DNA of 64,000 nucleotides from an uncultured Methanospirillum sp. (GCF_963668475.1 NZ_OY764544.1:1922001-1986000); one strand, 5' to 3'. Shown: positions 8,778 to 19,652, counted from the stretch's first letter. Notes: generated by a model from the sequence alone, not told the origin. Made by a program: numbers and translations.

Positions 8778-8960
8778 ATGATCAAAATTGGGATACAACA
8801 GATGAGATCAAAAAAGTTGTTGATTTTCCTGGTTACTTGTATTATTTACATCACCGGGATATCAATTATCTCACTTGCGCACAATCAACACATACTCCAT
8901 CCAGATCTCTGTTCAATTCATTCCTCAATATTAAACATCAACAAAAAAGGTAACAAATGA
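8778..8960 (+). CDS. Small single-helix membrane protein coupled to the PAS gene
   Basis: Sixty residues with one hydrophobic helix (KLLIFLVTCIIYITGISIISLA, about 13-34) and a short polar tail. Its stop overlaps the next ATG (ATGA at 8957-8960), and AAGGT sits five bases before that ATG, so translation is coupled to the PAS protein. An alternative start lies at 8802. It may be a short partner or leader peptide of the membrane-bound PAS protein. The coding case rests mainly on this coupling and the membrane segment. Confidence 0.5.
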   Translation: MIKIGIQQMRSKKLLIFLVTCIIYITGISIISLAHNQHILHPDLCSIHSSILNINKKGNK

Positions 8961-10231
8961 CATCAAACATCCTTGTTCCATCAACATTCAATGCGGAGTT
9001 ATTATTTATTATTAGCGTTCTGGGTCTCTTTACCATATGTATCACTCTTATTGTGATCAGGAATTATAGACTTTCTAAAGCATTAAAAGAGAAAATAGCC
9101 ACAATATCGAGAGAACTCGAAATTAATCAGCAGGATCAGGTTGAACTGACGACAAAAAATATCGAGATTGAGGTAGCATATGAAGAACTGACTGCTATCG
9201 AGAATGAGATACGAAGTAATTACTCATTACTTGAGAAAAAACAGGCCGAACTCGAGATCGCCCAAAAACAATACCGCGATGTTGTAGAAGATCAAACAGA
9301 ACTTATCTGCAGGTATAAGCATAATGGTGAACTTCTATTTGCAAACATGGCATTTTGCAGATATTTCAAAATTGACTCGAATCACTACAAGGGAATTAAA
9401 GTAAAAGAGATGATCTCTCAATCAGAACGGAATACCCGTTCTGCCCACTATGCATCAATAACAAAGGAACACCCGGTTAAAACAATAATACACAAGTCTT
9501 TATTTCCAGGAGAGGAGTTTAGATGGCAGGAGTGGGCTGATCGTGCAATATTCAATGAGCAAGACGAGATTATTGAATACCAGTCAGTGGGGAGAGATAT
9601 TACCGAACGGGTAATAATGAAAGAGAACCTCATCCAGACGAGATATTCTCTCGATCACATGACTGATCTCATGATCTGGTGCAGGAATGATGGCACGATC
9701 ATTGACACCAATTCAGCGGTATCTAATCTTCTGGGCTTTTCTCAGACCGAACTCTTCTCCATGAATATAATGGAGATTATTTATGCAGATTGTAGTCTGG
9801 ATATGAAGAGATTTGCTGAACAGGTTCACACAAAGAACGGGGGAGGGCCGTTTGAGAAAGAATTACGGGCTAAAGATAAGACCCGGATAATCGTGGAGGT
9901 GTTTATGAGTGCCTTCAAATACCATGGTCATAATCTGTATCTCCTCTGTGCTCGTGACATCAGAACAAAAAAAATTGATGAAACGTTAATAAAACAGTCA
10001 TTTTCACAGATTGAAAAAAATATAGAGTATTTTTCAATACTAAACGACCAGATCCGCAATCCGTTAACTATTCTTCTTACATTGGCGTCTGATCTGGATA
10101 GTGACCAATTTGTGGAGTTTGAAAAACATATTCACAAAATTGATCAGATTGTGGATAAATTAGACAGGGGTCTTGTGGAGTCTGAGAAGGTGAGATCCTT
10201 TTTAAGAAAACATTACTGGGAAGAAGATTGA
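8957..10231 (+). CDS. Membrane PAS sensor with degenerate histidine-kinase end
   Basis: 424 residues: one N-terminal membrane helix (13-34), a coiled coil (about 40-110), two PAS domains (about 112-225, the second about 230-335), and a C-terminal helical segment like the dimerisation domain of histidine kinases. Where a kinase would have H-E-x-R-x-P-L, this reads NDQIRNPLT: the phospho-acceptor His is replaced by Asp, and no ATPase domain follows before the stop. The end (ESEKVRSFLRKHY) looks native, so this is a designed short form and not a truncation. It may sense through PAS and signal by protein contact, or dimerise with true kinases. Confidence 0.8.
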   Translation: MTSNILVPSTFNAELLFIISVLGLFTICITLIVIRNYRLSKALKEKIATISRELEINQQDQVELTTKNIEIEVAYEELTAIENEIRSNYSLLEKKQAELEIAQKQYRDVVEDQTELICRYKHNGELLFANMAFCRYFKIDSNHYKGIKVKEMISQSERNTRSAHYASITKEHPVKTIIHKSLFPGEEFRWQEWADRAIFNEQDEIIEYQSVGRDITERVIMKENLIQTRYSLDHMTDLMIWCRNDGTIIDTNSAVSNLLGFSQTELFSMNIMEIIYADCSLDMKRFAEQVHTKNGGGPFEKELRAKDKTRIIVEVFMSAFKYHGHNLYLLCARDIRTKKIDETLIKQSFSQIEKNIEYFSILNDQIRNPLTILLTLASDLDSDQFVEFEKHIHKIDQIVDKLDRGLVESEKVRSFLRKHYWEED

Positions 10232-10299
10232 TCGGTACTCCTCTCTCACGTTGAAAATCTGATCACTATGGAAACTGGCATATGATTGGAAAGGAGAGA

Positions 10300-11439
10300 C
10301 TAATGAAAAAAGTTAAACTTTTCTTTGAGCATATAGTTTTCATGAATTAATTCTTCTAGAATTGTAAACATGATATCCTGTTTTTGAACCAGTTCTGCTT
10401 GTAATAATTTAAAATCTGTTATATCCTGGAACACAGTAAAAACTTTGGACATATCAGACACATCATTTTGAATTATTTGAGATTGGATCAAAAAATACAA
10501 GCTTTTTCCCCTGGGACTATTCACATAGATCTCATATCGATGAGAGGGTTTTTCATTATAAATCGAGAGAATGGCCATTCTTAAAGCATCATAACTCCCT
10601 ATAGATAAATAGGGAATAAGATCATCTTTAATCGAGATCGGGGAATCAAATGCCCGTTTAAAGTATTTCCTGCTCAAAGTATTTGTTTTCAATATTTGGA
10701 TACAACAGATACATTCTTTCAATTGATCGGGATTTTGTATAAAAAACTGGTTGAGGTCTGAAACACCGTTTATCGTTAAATTATCTAAATAATCCTTTAC
10801 ATTTGACCAGTCCTCCTCATTGATAGCTATTGGTGCAAATTCAAATAATAACCGAAATCGCTCCTCACTTGTAAGAAGATCTTTCTTTAGCTTTTCTTTT
10901 TCAGTGCTATCTACAGCAATAATAACAGTTGATGTGAACCCGGGTCTAAAGGGAATACTCATAATTGAAACTTCATAAAACCGTTCAGTTTCTTTGAAAT
11001 TGTATGATAATCGAATTTTTGAGATCTTTAGTGGGTCAAATTTTTTGAGACCTTCTATTACAGGGGGTGATGAGAATAATTCCAACTTTAAATCATCAAC
11101 CCGTTCACCAATTACTGGCTTATCCAGAAGGTTACATAATTCCTGTGCTGATTTATTGATATACTGGACTCTCCACTTATCATTGATGACCAGAATAAGA
11201 TCTGAACAGATATCAACAAGATTATATGTTGACAATGTATTATTCAAATAATACCGCTTTGAATTCCCTAGTTCTAATTTTCTTACCTGTCCGAGTATCT
11301 CCATACAATCCAGTCTTCTACTTACAGTATGGCGATCTAATCCGCAGTATTGCGCAATCTCCTTGATCATGAGTGCCCTTTTTTGACCATAGAGTGACTG
11401 GATAATTAGATCCTCAACAGGGTCCATGTATATTTCCAC
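10300..11439 (-). CDS. HTH-PAS regulator
   Basis: 379-residue cytoplasmic protein. Residues 5-70 form a winged helix-turn-helix (IKEIAQYCGLDRHTVSRRL), followed by two PAS domains (about 75-180 and 190-350, ending FTVFQDITDFKLLQ) and a short helical tail. No kinase or receiver part is present, so it probably binds DNA directly under control of a ligand held by PAS. ATGs exist at 11439 and 11427. It converges with the upstream PAS membrane protein and is divergent from the chemoreceptor operon, which it might control. Confidence 0.8.
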   Translation of the reverse strand: MEIYMDPVEDLIIQSLYGQKRALMIKEIAQYCGLDRHTVSRRLDCMEILGQVRKLELGNSKRYYLNNTLSTYNLVDICSDLILVINDKWRVQYINKSAQELCNLLDKPVIGERVDDLKLELFSSPPVIEGLKKFDPLKISKIRLSYNFKETERFYEVSIMSIPFRPGFTSTVIIAVDSTEKEKLKKDLLTSEERFRLLFEFAPIAINEEDWSNVKDYLDNLTINGVSDLNQFFIQNPDQLKECICCIQILKTNTLSRKYFKRAFDSPISIKDDLIPYLSIGSYDALRMAILSIYNEKPSHRYEIYVNSPRGKSLYFLIQSQIIQNDVSDMSKVFTVFQDITDFKLLQAELVQKQDIMFTILEELIHENYMLKEKFNFFH

Positions 11440-11566
11440 AAATCATGATATTTATTGATAATGGTAGGGGTAACCGCAATCAGTCGATATTTATAGAAAA
11501 AATGAGAGAGGTCAGTTAACTTTCATTCGACCTGTTCAGCCCAGAGAGAGTGAATGTGGTGAAACT

Positions 11567-14500
11567 ATGAGTCTATCAGCCCTTCCTGCAACATCTAAAG
11601 ATCTAGAGTCTCTCCAGACATTATTCGATTCTATACCTTTCGCGGTATTTGTTATTGGATCAAACGGAATATTTATTAATTGCAATAAAACAGCACTCCG
11701 CATATTTGGTACGTCCACCCATGATGATATTATTGGAAAGCATCCTAGTGTATTGTCTCCTCTTAAACAACGAAATGGAAAAGATTCTGATATAGAATCT
11801 AATAAGCAAATTCAAAATGCATACCGATCAGGATCAGCCAGTTTTTATTACGATCACCAAACTCTCGATGGCAGGGTATTTCCAGCTAAAGTAGTTTTGA
11901 GTAAGATTCTTTATGGGGGAGAAGAATGTCTCCTGGCTACTATTACAGATATAAGTGGTCAGGTACGAGTAGAAGAAAACCGGGCTCTGATCCATGAGAA
12001 TCCATATGCCTTGATCAAATTAAATCCTGACCTCACCATTGAAGATGTTAATCCTGCGTTTTTACACATAACCGGGTATAAAAAAGAGGAATGGATCGGA
12101 CGATCTGCCGGTGATTTTAATGTTCTTAAGAGAAATGGTCCAAGCCCTCTGGACGCAATTAAGTCGAGAACAACATTAAAAGGGAATTATATTGCAGATT
12201 TTCCTAATGGCATAACCTCGATGGAGTATTCATATATTCCTATTTTTGATGCCGATGGAATAATAATGTACATTTATGCTGTCTTTGCGGACAGGACCGA
12301 ACTGGACTCAAAAATTAATGAGTCTACGACACTTGTGAAGGAAAATCCTGCAGCAATATTATCCCTTGATTTAAATGGGAAAATTGAGTCATATAATCAG
12401 GCATTTTTAGATCTCTCCCATATGAACCAGGACAGAATCCTCTCGATGAACGTAAACGAGTTCAAAGTTCTTGAGAGGGATGGCCTGTCAATCTCTGATA
12501 TCATTTCTTCAAAAAAGACTTCAAAAGGGAGAATGATTATCGACTTTGACTGGAGCGTGAGGATACTTGACTTTACATACATCCCGGTGTTTGATGCAAG
12601 AGATGAAGTAACCGGACTTTTAGGGATGTTCATTGATGTCACAGATCAAGTCAGCCGTCTGGAAGAGATGGAATCATTTCTTGGCGAGAATCCTCATGCT
12701 ATTATGACACTCAACCCGGATATGGCAGTAATGGATGTAAACCCGGCGTTTTGTAACATATCGGGGTTCTCACATGAACAGGCAGTTCGGATGCAGCATA
12801 AAGAGTTCAAATCCACAGATCGTGTTGGTGCAACTGCTGCAGATGCAATACAGAGCAAAAAGGCCATGGGAGGAAAGATAACCTGTCTCTTTCCGGCAGG
12901 GATCCGACATCTGGAATATACCTATATCCCGATATTTGACAAAGCCGGAAGGGTAACAAAGGTCTATGATATTTTTGCAGACGTGACATCACTGGTCGAG
13001 AAGATTACAGAGTCGGATGGACTCATCAAAGAAAATCCAGCATCAATCCTCTCTCTCGATCCGATGGGCAAAATACTTTCAGTAAACCAGGCTTTTCTTG
13101 ATATTGCTCATATGGATGAAGAAAAGATCCTTTCAATGTATATGCGGGAGTTTAACATCATAGAAAGGGAAGGCCTGTCATTATCTGATATCGTGTCTTC
13201 AAAAAAACCTTCAAAAGGCAGACTTGTTGTTGACTTTGGATGGGCTGTAAAAACTCTCGATTTTACATATATTCCGGTTCTTGATGCAAATAATGCTGTG
13301 AAAAGCCTCGTCGCCATGTACATTGATGTATCAGACCAGGTTGCATATATCAACGAAATTGAGGCTTTTATCCGTGAAAATCCTCATGCCATCATGATGA
13401 TGGACACTGATATGCGGATCACTGAAGCAAATCCTGCCTGTTCAAAAATGCTGGGATACAGCCATGACGAGATCACACGGATGAAACTCACAGATCTAAA
13501 GATTCTTGAGCGGGAAGGTCAGACAATTCGTGATGCATTACAAACAAAACAACCGGCCAAAGGAAGAGTTATATCAGATACACCAGCAGGCATCAGGCAT
13601 CTTGATTATGTGTACATACCGATTCAGGATCAGAAAGGCACGGTGATTCGGTTTGTCGAAATATTCTCAGATATGACCGCAATACGTTCGCTCGTACAGT
13701 ACCTGAATCAGTCGGTCGAGGGCGTCCAGGGCAATATCAGTTCACTGGCCAGGGGAGATACACACTTTGACGTAAAGATCCTTGATGCTGATGAGCATTC
13801 AGCATCTGCAAGAGAAGCGTTTGTTAAAATCGGTCAGGCAATTGATACAGCCCGGAAAGCAATCAATCAGCTTGTTGAGGACTCAAATGCTATCGCGAAT
13901 GCCGCTATTGCCGGAGATCTCAAATTCAGATCTGATCCTTTATCTCACGAAGGCGATTATCGTACAATCATCGAAGGCATGAATAAGACTCTGGATTCTA
14001 TCAACGTGCCTATTGTTGAGTCCATGAAGGTTGCCAGTAATTATGCCAATTACAACTTTACAGCAAGATTTGATCAGACAATAGACGTTAAAGGCGACTG
14101 GATACAGTTTAGAAAAGAACTGAATAATATCGGGATTCAGGTTTCAGAAGCAATATCCCTTATTACCAAAAGTGTAAATGACCTCGCTTCCAGTGCAGAA
14201 GAGGCGAATGCAAGTATTGAGGAGGTTCTGGCCGGGGCACATCAGATCGCGGCAAATACCGGAAAAGTTAGTCAGAATGCTGATCAGGGTGGAGACGGTA
14301 TTATTCAGGTACTGAAAACAATGGAGGATCTCAACGAGACAGTAGCAGCTGTTTCACAAAAAACAGAGTCCGTATCAGGAGCCTCTGATGAGACAAACTC
14401 ACTTGCAAAGGGAGGGATCGATCTTGCAAAACTGTCTGAAAAAGCTATGGGAGATATTACAACTTCAACAAATGAAGTTGATTCTATTGTTAACGGAATA

Positions 14501-15079
14501 AATTCGCAGATGGATGAGATCGGAAAAATTGTCAGGTTGATCTCTGATATTGCGAATCAGACCAACCTACTGGCTCTTAACGCCGCAATTGAAGCAGCAC
14601 GTGCCGGTGAAGCAGGAAGAGGATTTGCTGTTGTGGCTGCAGAAGTCAAATCTCTTGCCCAGGATTCACGTAAATCTGCTGAAAATATTGCTGATATGAT
14701 CGCAGCACTTCAGACAAAGGCAAATCAGGCTACCGTGGCGATGGGAAAATCTACCAGTGCTGTTAAGGAGGGTAGTTCAGCTCTCGAACAGACGCTTTCT
14801 GCATTTAATAAGATAGCAGACACCATTGAAGAGATTAACCAGAGTATTGTTGAGGTTGCTTCAGCATCAGAAGAGCAGGCTGCATCAGTCGAAGAGGTCA
14901 CTGCCAGTATCCAGGAGGTAGCAAACTTGGTCCAGAATACCTCACGTGAGGCAGGAGATGCGGCAGCCGCTACAGAAGAGGCCAGTGCATCAATTGACGA
15001 GATCGGCAGAATCATGAATGGAGTTGTTCGCATTGTGGAGAACATTTCAGGCGAAATGACAAAGTTCAAGGTTGCCTGA
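11567..15079 (+). CDS. Soluble methyl-accepting chemotaxis protein with six PAS domains
   Basis: A 1170-residue receptor without any membrane segment. Six PAS domains fill residues 10-710. Domains 2, 4 and 6 share ENPxAxIxLNPD..NPAF and domains 3 and 5 share [14 protein letters not shown] plus HM....ILSM, so the array grew by copying an A-B pair (ABABA). HAMP-like helices follow (about 715-860), then the MCP signalling hairpin with the conserved tip [22 protein letters not shown]. Methylatable Glu/Gln runs flank the tip. It should bind CheA with the CheW encoded next and report an intracellular cue, perhaps redox or energy state. No CheA/CheY gene is in the window. Confidence 0.93.
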   Translation: MSLSALPATSKDLESLQTLFDSIPFAVFVIGSNGIFINCNKTALRIFGTSTHDDIIGKHPSVLSPLKQRNGKDSDIESNKQIQNAYRSGSASFYYDHQTLDGRVFPAKVVLSKILYGGEECLLATITDISGQVRVEENRALIHENPYALIKLNPDLTIEDVNPAFLHITGYKKEEWIGRSAGDFNVLKRNGPSPLDAIKSRTTLKGNYIADFPNGITSMEYSYIPIFDADGIIMYIYAVFADRTELDSKINESTTLVKENPAAILSLDLNGKIESYNQAFLDLSHMNQDRILSMNVNEFKVLERDGLSISDIISSKKTSKGRMIIDFDWSVRILDFTYIPVFDARDEVTGLLGMFIDVTDQVSRLEEMESFLGENPHAIMTLNPDMAVMDVNPAFCNISGFSHEQAVRMQHKEFKSTDRVGATAADAIQSKKAMGGKITCLFPAGIRHLEYTYIPIFDKAGRVTKVYDIFADVTSLVEKITESDGLIKENPASILSLDPMGKILSVNQAFLDIAHMDEEKILSMYMREFNIIEREGLSLSDIVSSKKPSKGRLVVDFGWAVKTLDFTYIPVLDANNAVKSLVAMYIDVSDQVAYINEIEAFIRENPHAIMMMDTDMRITEANPACSKMLGYSHDEITRMKLTDLKILEREGQTIRDALQTKQPAKGRVISDTPAGIRHLDYVYIPIQDQKGTVIRFVEIFSDMTAIRSLVQYLNQSVEGVQGNISSLARGDTHFDVKILDADEHSASAREAFVKIGQAIDTARKAINQLVEDSNAIANAAIAGDLKFRSDPLSHEGDYRTIIEGMNKTLDSINVPIVESMKVASNYANYNFTARFDQTIDVKGDWIQFRKELNNIGIQVSEAISLITKSVNDLASSAEEANASIEEVLAGAHQIAANTGKVSQNADQGGDGIIQVLKTMEDLNETVAAVSQKTESVSGASDETNSLAKGGIDLAKLSEKAMGDITTSTNEVDSIVNGINSQMDEIGKIVRLISDIANQTNLLALNAAIEAARAGEAGRGFAVVAAEVKSLAQDSRKSAENIADMIAALQTKANQATVAMGKSTSAVKEGSSALEQTLSAFNKIADTIEEINQSIVEVASASEEQAASVEEVTASIQEVANLVQNTSREAGDAAAATEEASASIDEIGRIMNGVVRIVENISGEMTKFKVA

Positions 15080-15083
15080 TATC

Positions 15084-15599
15084 ATGGGAGAGGCAGAATC
15101 TGTATCTCCAGGACATGCTCTTCCAACGTCGTCAGGATCTAATGATGAGATCCAGATTGTTGAGTTCATTCTTGGAGATGACCAGTTCGCAATCAATCTT
15201 TTCGATGTAAAAGAGATTGTGGAATACACACGGATCACTCCGCTTCCAGGTAGTGCCAGATATATTAAGGGAATAATTGACTTAAGGGGAGAGATCACCA
15301 CCATTATCGACCTTAAGGAAAAGATGGGGATTTCTACCCTGAAGAAAAATCTGGAGCAGTCACGTATTATCGTAATCGACAGTTCGGTTACAAAAGGGAA
15401 GACGGGAATTCTTGTGGATGATGTAACAACTGTTATGTCAATACCGACATCACAGATAGATCAGAAGACCTGTGATAAGGATGATACTTCATATATTCTT
15501 GGAATTATCAGGCAAAAGCAGGGCGACAAGGAGTCTGATAAAACAGATCTGATCATATGGCTCGACATTCCCAGAATGCTCAGGGATATAGGTCAATAA
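15084..15599 (+). CDS. cheW: CheW chemotaxis adaptor
   Basis: 171-residue CheW that couples receptors to the CheA kinase. It shows the usual two SH3-like lobes: EFILGDDQFAINLFDVKEIVEY, then the conserved YIKGIIDLRGEITTIIDL segment and TGILVDDVTTVMSI. A TTG at 15072 is in frame, but the ATG at 15084 has AGGTT nine bases upstream and is preferred. It lies four bases after the receptor stop, so receptor and adaptor form an operon and likely work together. Confidence 0.92.
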   Translation: MGEAESVSPGHALPTSSGSNDEIQIVEFILGDDQFAINLFDVKEIVEYTRITPLPGSARYIKGIIDLRGEITTIIDLKEKMGISTLKKNLEQSRIIVIDSSVTKGKTGILVDDVTTVMSIPTSQIDQKTCDKDDTSYILGIIRQKQGDKESDKTDLIIWLDIPRMLRDIGQ

Positions 15600-15854
15600 T
15601 TCAGGTTTTTCATTTTTTTCAAGTGATAAGGTTAATTTCATCTATCAATGGCATTGTTGATTACATATCGCTATGTCGTCCACTAATCTGCGAACCTCAT
15701 CTCATCAGACGGTGGCAAAGCGGCGATTTCAGTTCGTCATGATGCAGATCTGACAAACTCTGTCTTCAGTCTGTATTCACGGGAAACGGTTTACGATCTC
15801 CGGTGTTTGAGAGGTAAAAAATCCTTTTTATCTTCCCTGACATACACTAATCAG

Positions 15855-16238
15855 ATGAAATCTCGTGGAGATGCCGAGGCCTGGTACAATAAAGGGTATG
15901 CTCTTTTTGAACGCGGAGAGATCTCTGAAGCCATCAAAGCACTAAATGTGGCTTTGGGGATTAATCCGGGAGATACCAAGTCATGGATCCTCGTGGGAAA
16001 TGCCAGCATGGAGATGGAAGACTATGAAACAGCGTTGAAGGCATATGACGAGGTTTTGAAAAAAGTGCAGGCTGACGCCGACATCTGGGTGAGTAAAGGA
16101 AATGCACTATTTAATCTGGGAAGAACTCAAGAGGCTCTTTCGGCATTTCAACAGGCATTGAATATCGAACCGGACCATTACTACGCGGAGTACTGCAGAA
16201 ATATTGCTCACGGGTTGGTAACCAGTCCATCACCGTGA
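15855..16238 (+). CDS. Small TPR-repeat protein
   Basis: 127 residues made of three tetratricopeptide repeats (for example AWYNKGYALFERGEISEAIKAL and WVSKGNALFNLGRTQEALSAF), with no signal peptide or membrane helix. It should be a cytoplasmic protein-protein adaptor of unknown partner. A TTG start 16 codons earlier is possible; the ATG at 15855 was chosen because a T/A-rich TATA-like element (about 15822-15832) lies some 25 bases before it, as in leaderless archaeal genes. The 255-bp gap before it shows nothing else. Confidence 0.78.
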   Translation: MKSRGDAEAWYNKGYALFERGEISEAIKALNVALGINPGDTKSWILVGNASMEMEDYETALKAYDEVLKKVQADADIWVSKGNALFNLGRTQEALSAFQQALNIEPDHYYAEYCRNIAHGLVTSPSP

Positions 16239-16381
16239 CACTCCAACCAGCTCATGAATTAAATATCAGAACCAGAAACGAGATCACAACCGGTAACCTG
16301 AGGCATTATAACGAACAGCACGACCTGATCCAGACAGTATTCTGGATATCTCTGAACATGTCCAGCCGGGGGAGTTGTCCA

Positions 16382-16657
16382 TCAGGTTTTACGCCATCCT
16401 CTTTTTGGCATAATAATCTCAAATCATGGCCCCAAGCCAGGTATCCCGGTTTCACGAATTGACATCCCTGTCAGTGACAGGATCTCACGTATGAGGAACA
16501 GTCCTAATCCTGTATTCTTCCCAAACCCACGCTCAAAGATGAACTTCTTCTCTTCATCAGGGATCCCGACACCGTTGTCTGTCCATACAAAAATCAGGTT
16601 CAGATCAGACTCAACTGCTGATACATGGATATCAGTCACCTGATGGCCTGTCTGCAT
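16382..16657 (-). pseudogene. Histidine-kinase ATPase-domain remnant
   Basis: Only the C-terminal half of a HATPase_c domain is left: DNGVGIP (G1 box), then GFGKNTGLGLFLIREIL (F/G2 boxes). Upstream, the N-box and all sensor domains are missing and the frame is closed by TGA codons. Downstream a TGA at 16424-16426 interrupts the expected GARFEI ending, but the same frame continues FEIIMPKRGW for 13 codons, so a CGA-to-TGA change is likely. No phospho-acceptor domain is present. It is a decayed gene end, with no sign of function. Confidence 0.75.
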
Positions 16658-16693
16658 TTCATATAGTCATCAGATCTGCAGGGAAAAAAGGAT

Positions 16694-18493
16694 TCAGGTC
16701 TGATGATCCCTGATGTAGGTTACCGGATTGCCCGTAATATTTGCCACTTTACCTACATACCTGACACCGGGTGTCTCGTTCAGGCCTTCCATATCATACA
16801 CCCTGGGGCCATACTGATACCTGGCGTACTCATTCCACCAGGCGGTGTATCCGATGTTTGAGATCGTGTGGTTCTGGACATCGTTGTAATTTCCATTCCG
16901 GTATGTAACGATCATCCTCCCCATGAGCGCTTTCCAGTCATGTAACGCGTTCATAGCAGTTTCATTAGTATATGCTGTCAGGTACTCGCGGCTTGAACGC
17001 TCGTTCACCTTGTAACGTTCCAGTGCTTCTGCCTCAATATCAGACTGTTTTGCAATAGCCGCACCCTCAATACGTTCCTGTTCTGCCTTGATCTCAGGAC
17101 TTATATAACTGTACATGAGGCGTGCATAATTCTGCAGCAGTTCATATGGCCAGAATGCAGTGTTCAGATCAAATTCCCAGTGAGAGCCATGGACATATGG
17201 CAGGGGAAGGTGGTAGATTCCCGCGTAAAACGGAACATAACAGGTCTCTGATGGCGAAGAGAGACCCAGCCAGCAGACTCCCCCGATCGGATCAGGAAGA
17301 GTGGATCTCCCCTGACAGATGTATGAGTAACCACATGGATCTGTTGATATCGGGCGTGACCAGGAACCCGGTTTTAATTCACCTTCATAGGGGGCATCGT
17401 GAAGATCAAACTGGCCCCATACCCTGTATGGGTCTCCAAACGGGCCGCCTGCTGGTGGTGCAGTCAGATCAAATACCGTTCCCTCATAATGATCTCGGTA
17501 TATGGAGAGGGCGGTGGTGATGTTTACCGGTTTGTCAGGTTTGATCGAGAAAGGGTACGCCTTTGAAAATGGTCCCTCAACATACGGAGAAAGGCCAAGT
17601 GATGGGGCGAGTCGGTCAAAAATCCGCCATACCCTGGCCTGTGAGTAGTAGGGGTGAGAGTATTCGCCGATGCCAAAGGTCTTTGTCCAGTCAAGTGTTC
17701 CGTCAGTGCGGTTCCACCATCCCATCTTTTCTGCATCTTTGTCAAGGTTCTCTGAGTAGATCTGGCTGGGATTATCTGCTGAAAGTTCGCGGATCCTGAA
17801 CTCATTTGCTGCTACAAAGATCTCTCCCTGCTGGATCTGTTCTGCAGCCCAGTACCCACCGGTCCCATCAGGAGTTCCACCGCACATCTCGATAACCCAG
17901 GCATCTGAAGGATCTGCAAAGATGAGTGTCTCACCGGTTCCATAGTACCCGTATGTTTCGATGAGGTTGCCCATGAGAAGCACCGCATCCTTTGCTTTTG
18001 TGCACCGTTCAAGTGCAATGTTTGAGAGTTCTGAGCTGTAAAAGATACGCTTTCCTTTCTCTGCTCCCGGGTGTATCTTTGCGTAATCCGTGCACTCCCC
18101 GGTCATCAGCTGATGCTCGTTTATCATCCCGTAACTTCCGGTGATATAGGCATAGGTATGGTTCACTTCAGGGATCTCTCCGAGCACAAGGGTCTGGGTG
18201 TCATTTGACGGAGCTTCGCCGATGAACTCGCCTCCGCTGTTTGGATCATAGACCACCGGACGAGTTGCTTTTTCGGGGTGATCCTTTGCAGGAACATGCC
18301 TGAACGAGACCATATCCTCACGTATCCGGTTGTATATCAGACCCGAACCAAATCCGTCATTTGAATGCCCGACAAAGACGGATCCGTCTTCAGAGGCATT
18401 TCCAGTTACGACAAAAGTTGTACAACCGTATGCTGACGGGATGTATATCAACAGGATAAGCAGAAACAGGATACAGATCTTCCACCCGGTCAT
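16694..18493 (-). CDS. Secreted C69-family dipeptidase
   Basis: 599-residue Ntn-hydrolase of the PepD/C69 family. A signal peptide (residues 5-22) ends just before Cys24 in YGCTTFVVTGNASEDGS, the position of the N-terminal nucleophile exposed by cleavage. The family motif GHSNDGFGSG follows, and the body contains the EMCGGTPDG and AANEFRI segments usual for this group. It would cut dipeptides outside the cell. Many N-glycosylation sequons support export. It is transcribed alone; a 245-bp spacer separates it from the TrmB gene. Confidence 0.87.
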   Translation of the reverse strand: MTGWKICILFLLILLIYIPSAYGCTTFVVTGNASEDGSVFVGHSNDGFGSGLIYNRIREDMVSFRHVPAKDHPEKATRPVVYDPNSGGEFIGEAPSNDTQTLVLGEIPEVNHTYAYITGSYGMINEHQLMTGECTDYAKIHPGAEKGKRIFYSSELSNIALERCTKAKDAVLLMGNLIETYGYYGTGETLIFADPSDAWVIEMCGGTPDGTGGYWAAEQIQQGEIFVAANEFRIRELSADNPSQIYSENLDKDAEKMGWWNRTDGTLDWTKTFGIGEYSHPYYSQARVWRIFDRLAPSLGLSPYVEGPFSKAYPFSIKPDKPVNITTALSIYRDHYEGTVFDLTAPPAGGPFGDPYRVWGQFDLHDAPYEGELKPGSWSRPISTDPCGYSYICQGRSTLPDPIGGVCWLGLSSPSETCYVPFYAGIYHLPLPYVHGSHWEFDLNTAFWPYELLQNYARLMYSYISPEIKAEQERIEGAAIAKQSDIEAEALERYKVNERSSREYLTAYTNETAMNALHDWKALMGRMIVTYRNGNYNDVQNHTISNIGYTAWWNEYARYQYGPRVYDMEGLNETPGVRYVGKVANITGNPVTYIRDHQT

Positions 18494-18738
18494 ACTCCTG
18501 ATTCATTTTTCGCGTATTTATAAGCGATGAAGGTAAATCCAGAGATGGGTAGAAAAAGCGCCTGATATCCTCATTACCGTAGATATTGAGGCGATTTTAT
18601 ATTACTCATATCATTCTATTTCCTTCTGATGAAAGAATGATGCGTTCTCTCACATCTGGCCCGTATACGGAATAGGGAGGGGTTTACTGAATAGGTCTCA
18701 ATACATCAGGTCCAGTCGTTTTGTTTATAAGATGAGAC

Positions 18739-19563
18739 TCAATCATCTTTGATTTCAGGTAACACCCTGTCATCACCCATGCTCTTCAACGCTCCGGACA
18801 GCATCATCTCAAAGGTCATATTCTGAAGATAGAGACTGATTGGAAGCGTATTGATGAAGGCCATCCTTTCATCATTAATGGTATAGATACTCATGACTTC
18901 AGCATCAGTTGAAATGATAAGGCATTCCAGGAAAAACACCTGGTTCTTCCGGACCAAGGGATTTGCAAAAGCCTTTTCAAAGATATTCTCACGAAAAAAT
19001 TCGTTCATTTGGTCTATCTGATAATATGAAACTCCTGATATCCGGCTTCCGGAATATGCGATATCAGGTTTAAAAAGCAGACTCACTTCACCCTTCTTTG
19101 CAGCCTCGCGAATCTGATCATCGTACCGTTCGGGTACCTGTTTTTCAAGCACCAGAATGGAGAGAGGTCCGGTCATTCGTTCAATGAGAAGGTTGAGATG
19201 TCGTGTGATGCTCCAATCTCCCTTAACATGCCAGAGAGGGACAAATTCTTCATCTTTTTTAGTTGAAAGGGTCTCAAGGACTGCAATGCTCTCCTCTGCA
19301 GCATGGTTGAGATCTTTCTGAAGTTTTGCGATCACCACATCTGGTGGAACAAACCGGTAAAACAGGGGGCTGCCCTCACGAACTTCGACAAATCCTTTTG
19401 CTGTCAGTTCACTGAGGATGTCATACACCCGGGGACGTGGCACCCCGCTGATCTCATGAATTGTCCTGGCATTTGCTTCCCTGATTCCTACGAGTGCAAC
19501 ATATATTTTAGCTTCATACTCCTTGAGACCAAGTTTTACCAGGTTTTCAATGAGATCTGACAT
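18739..19563 (-). CDS. TrmB-family transcriptional regulator
   Basis: 274-residue archaeal regulator. The N-terminal winged helix (LGLKEYEAKIYVALVGIREANARTI, residues 11-35, and VPRPRVYDILSELTAKGFVEV) is the TrmB signature. A coiled region (about 80-105) and a C-terminal effector domain follow. It is divergent from the NEW3-HlyD-MFS operon at 19653 and is the probable controller of that operon. A TATA-like ttataaaat (about 19588-19596, minus strand) lies 25 bases before the ATG, so the transcript is nearly leaderless. Confidence 0.88.
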   Translation of the reverse strand: MSDLIENLVKLGLKEYEAKIYVALVGIREANARTIHEISGVPRPRVYDILSELTAKGFVEVREGSPLFYRFVPPDVVIAKLQKDLNHAAEESIAVLETLSTKKDEEFVPLWHVKGDWSITRHLNLLIERMTGPLSILVLEKQVPERYDDQIREAAKKGEVSLLFKPDIAYSGSRISGVSYYQIDQMNEFFRENIFEKAFANPLVRKNQVFFLECLIISTDAEVMSIYTINDERMAFINTLPISLYLQNMTFEMMLSGALKSMGDDRVLPEIKDD

Positions 19564-19568
19564 GTGTT

Positions 19569-19624
19569 ACTATAATAGTTACAACACTATTTTATAACTT
19601 GCTTCCGACACTATGCACTGTGTC
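19569..19624. promoter_or_regulatory. Divergent TrmB/efflux promoter with candidate operators
   Basis: Within the 89-bp divergent spacer I see a short palindrome ACTATAATAGT (19569-19579), a shared TATA-like block (19588-19597) and an inverted repeat GACAC-N8-GTGTC (19607-19624). Either repeat could bind the TrmB protein. The second has half-sites like those of the TetR operators at 4566-4634. Confidence 0.45.
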
Positions 19625-19652
19625 TGAAATCAGTTCAATTCAAAGGTGAACA

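Noticed and set aside
16424..16657. HATPase piece considered as a small functional anti-sigma or kinase-like protein
   Set aside because: The N-box is missing, so ATP binding would fail, and stops flank both ends.
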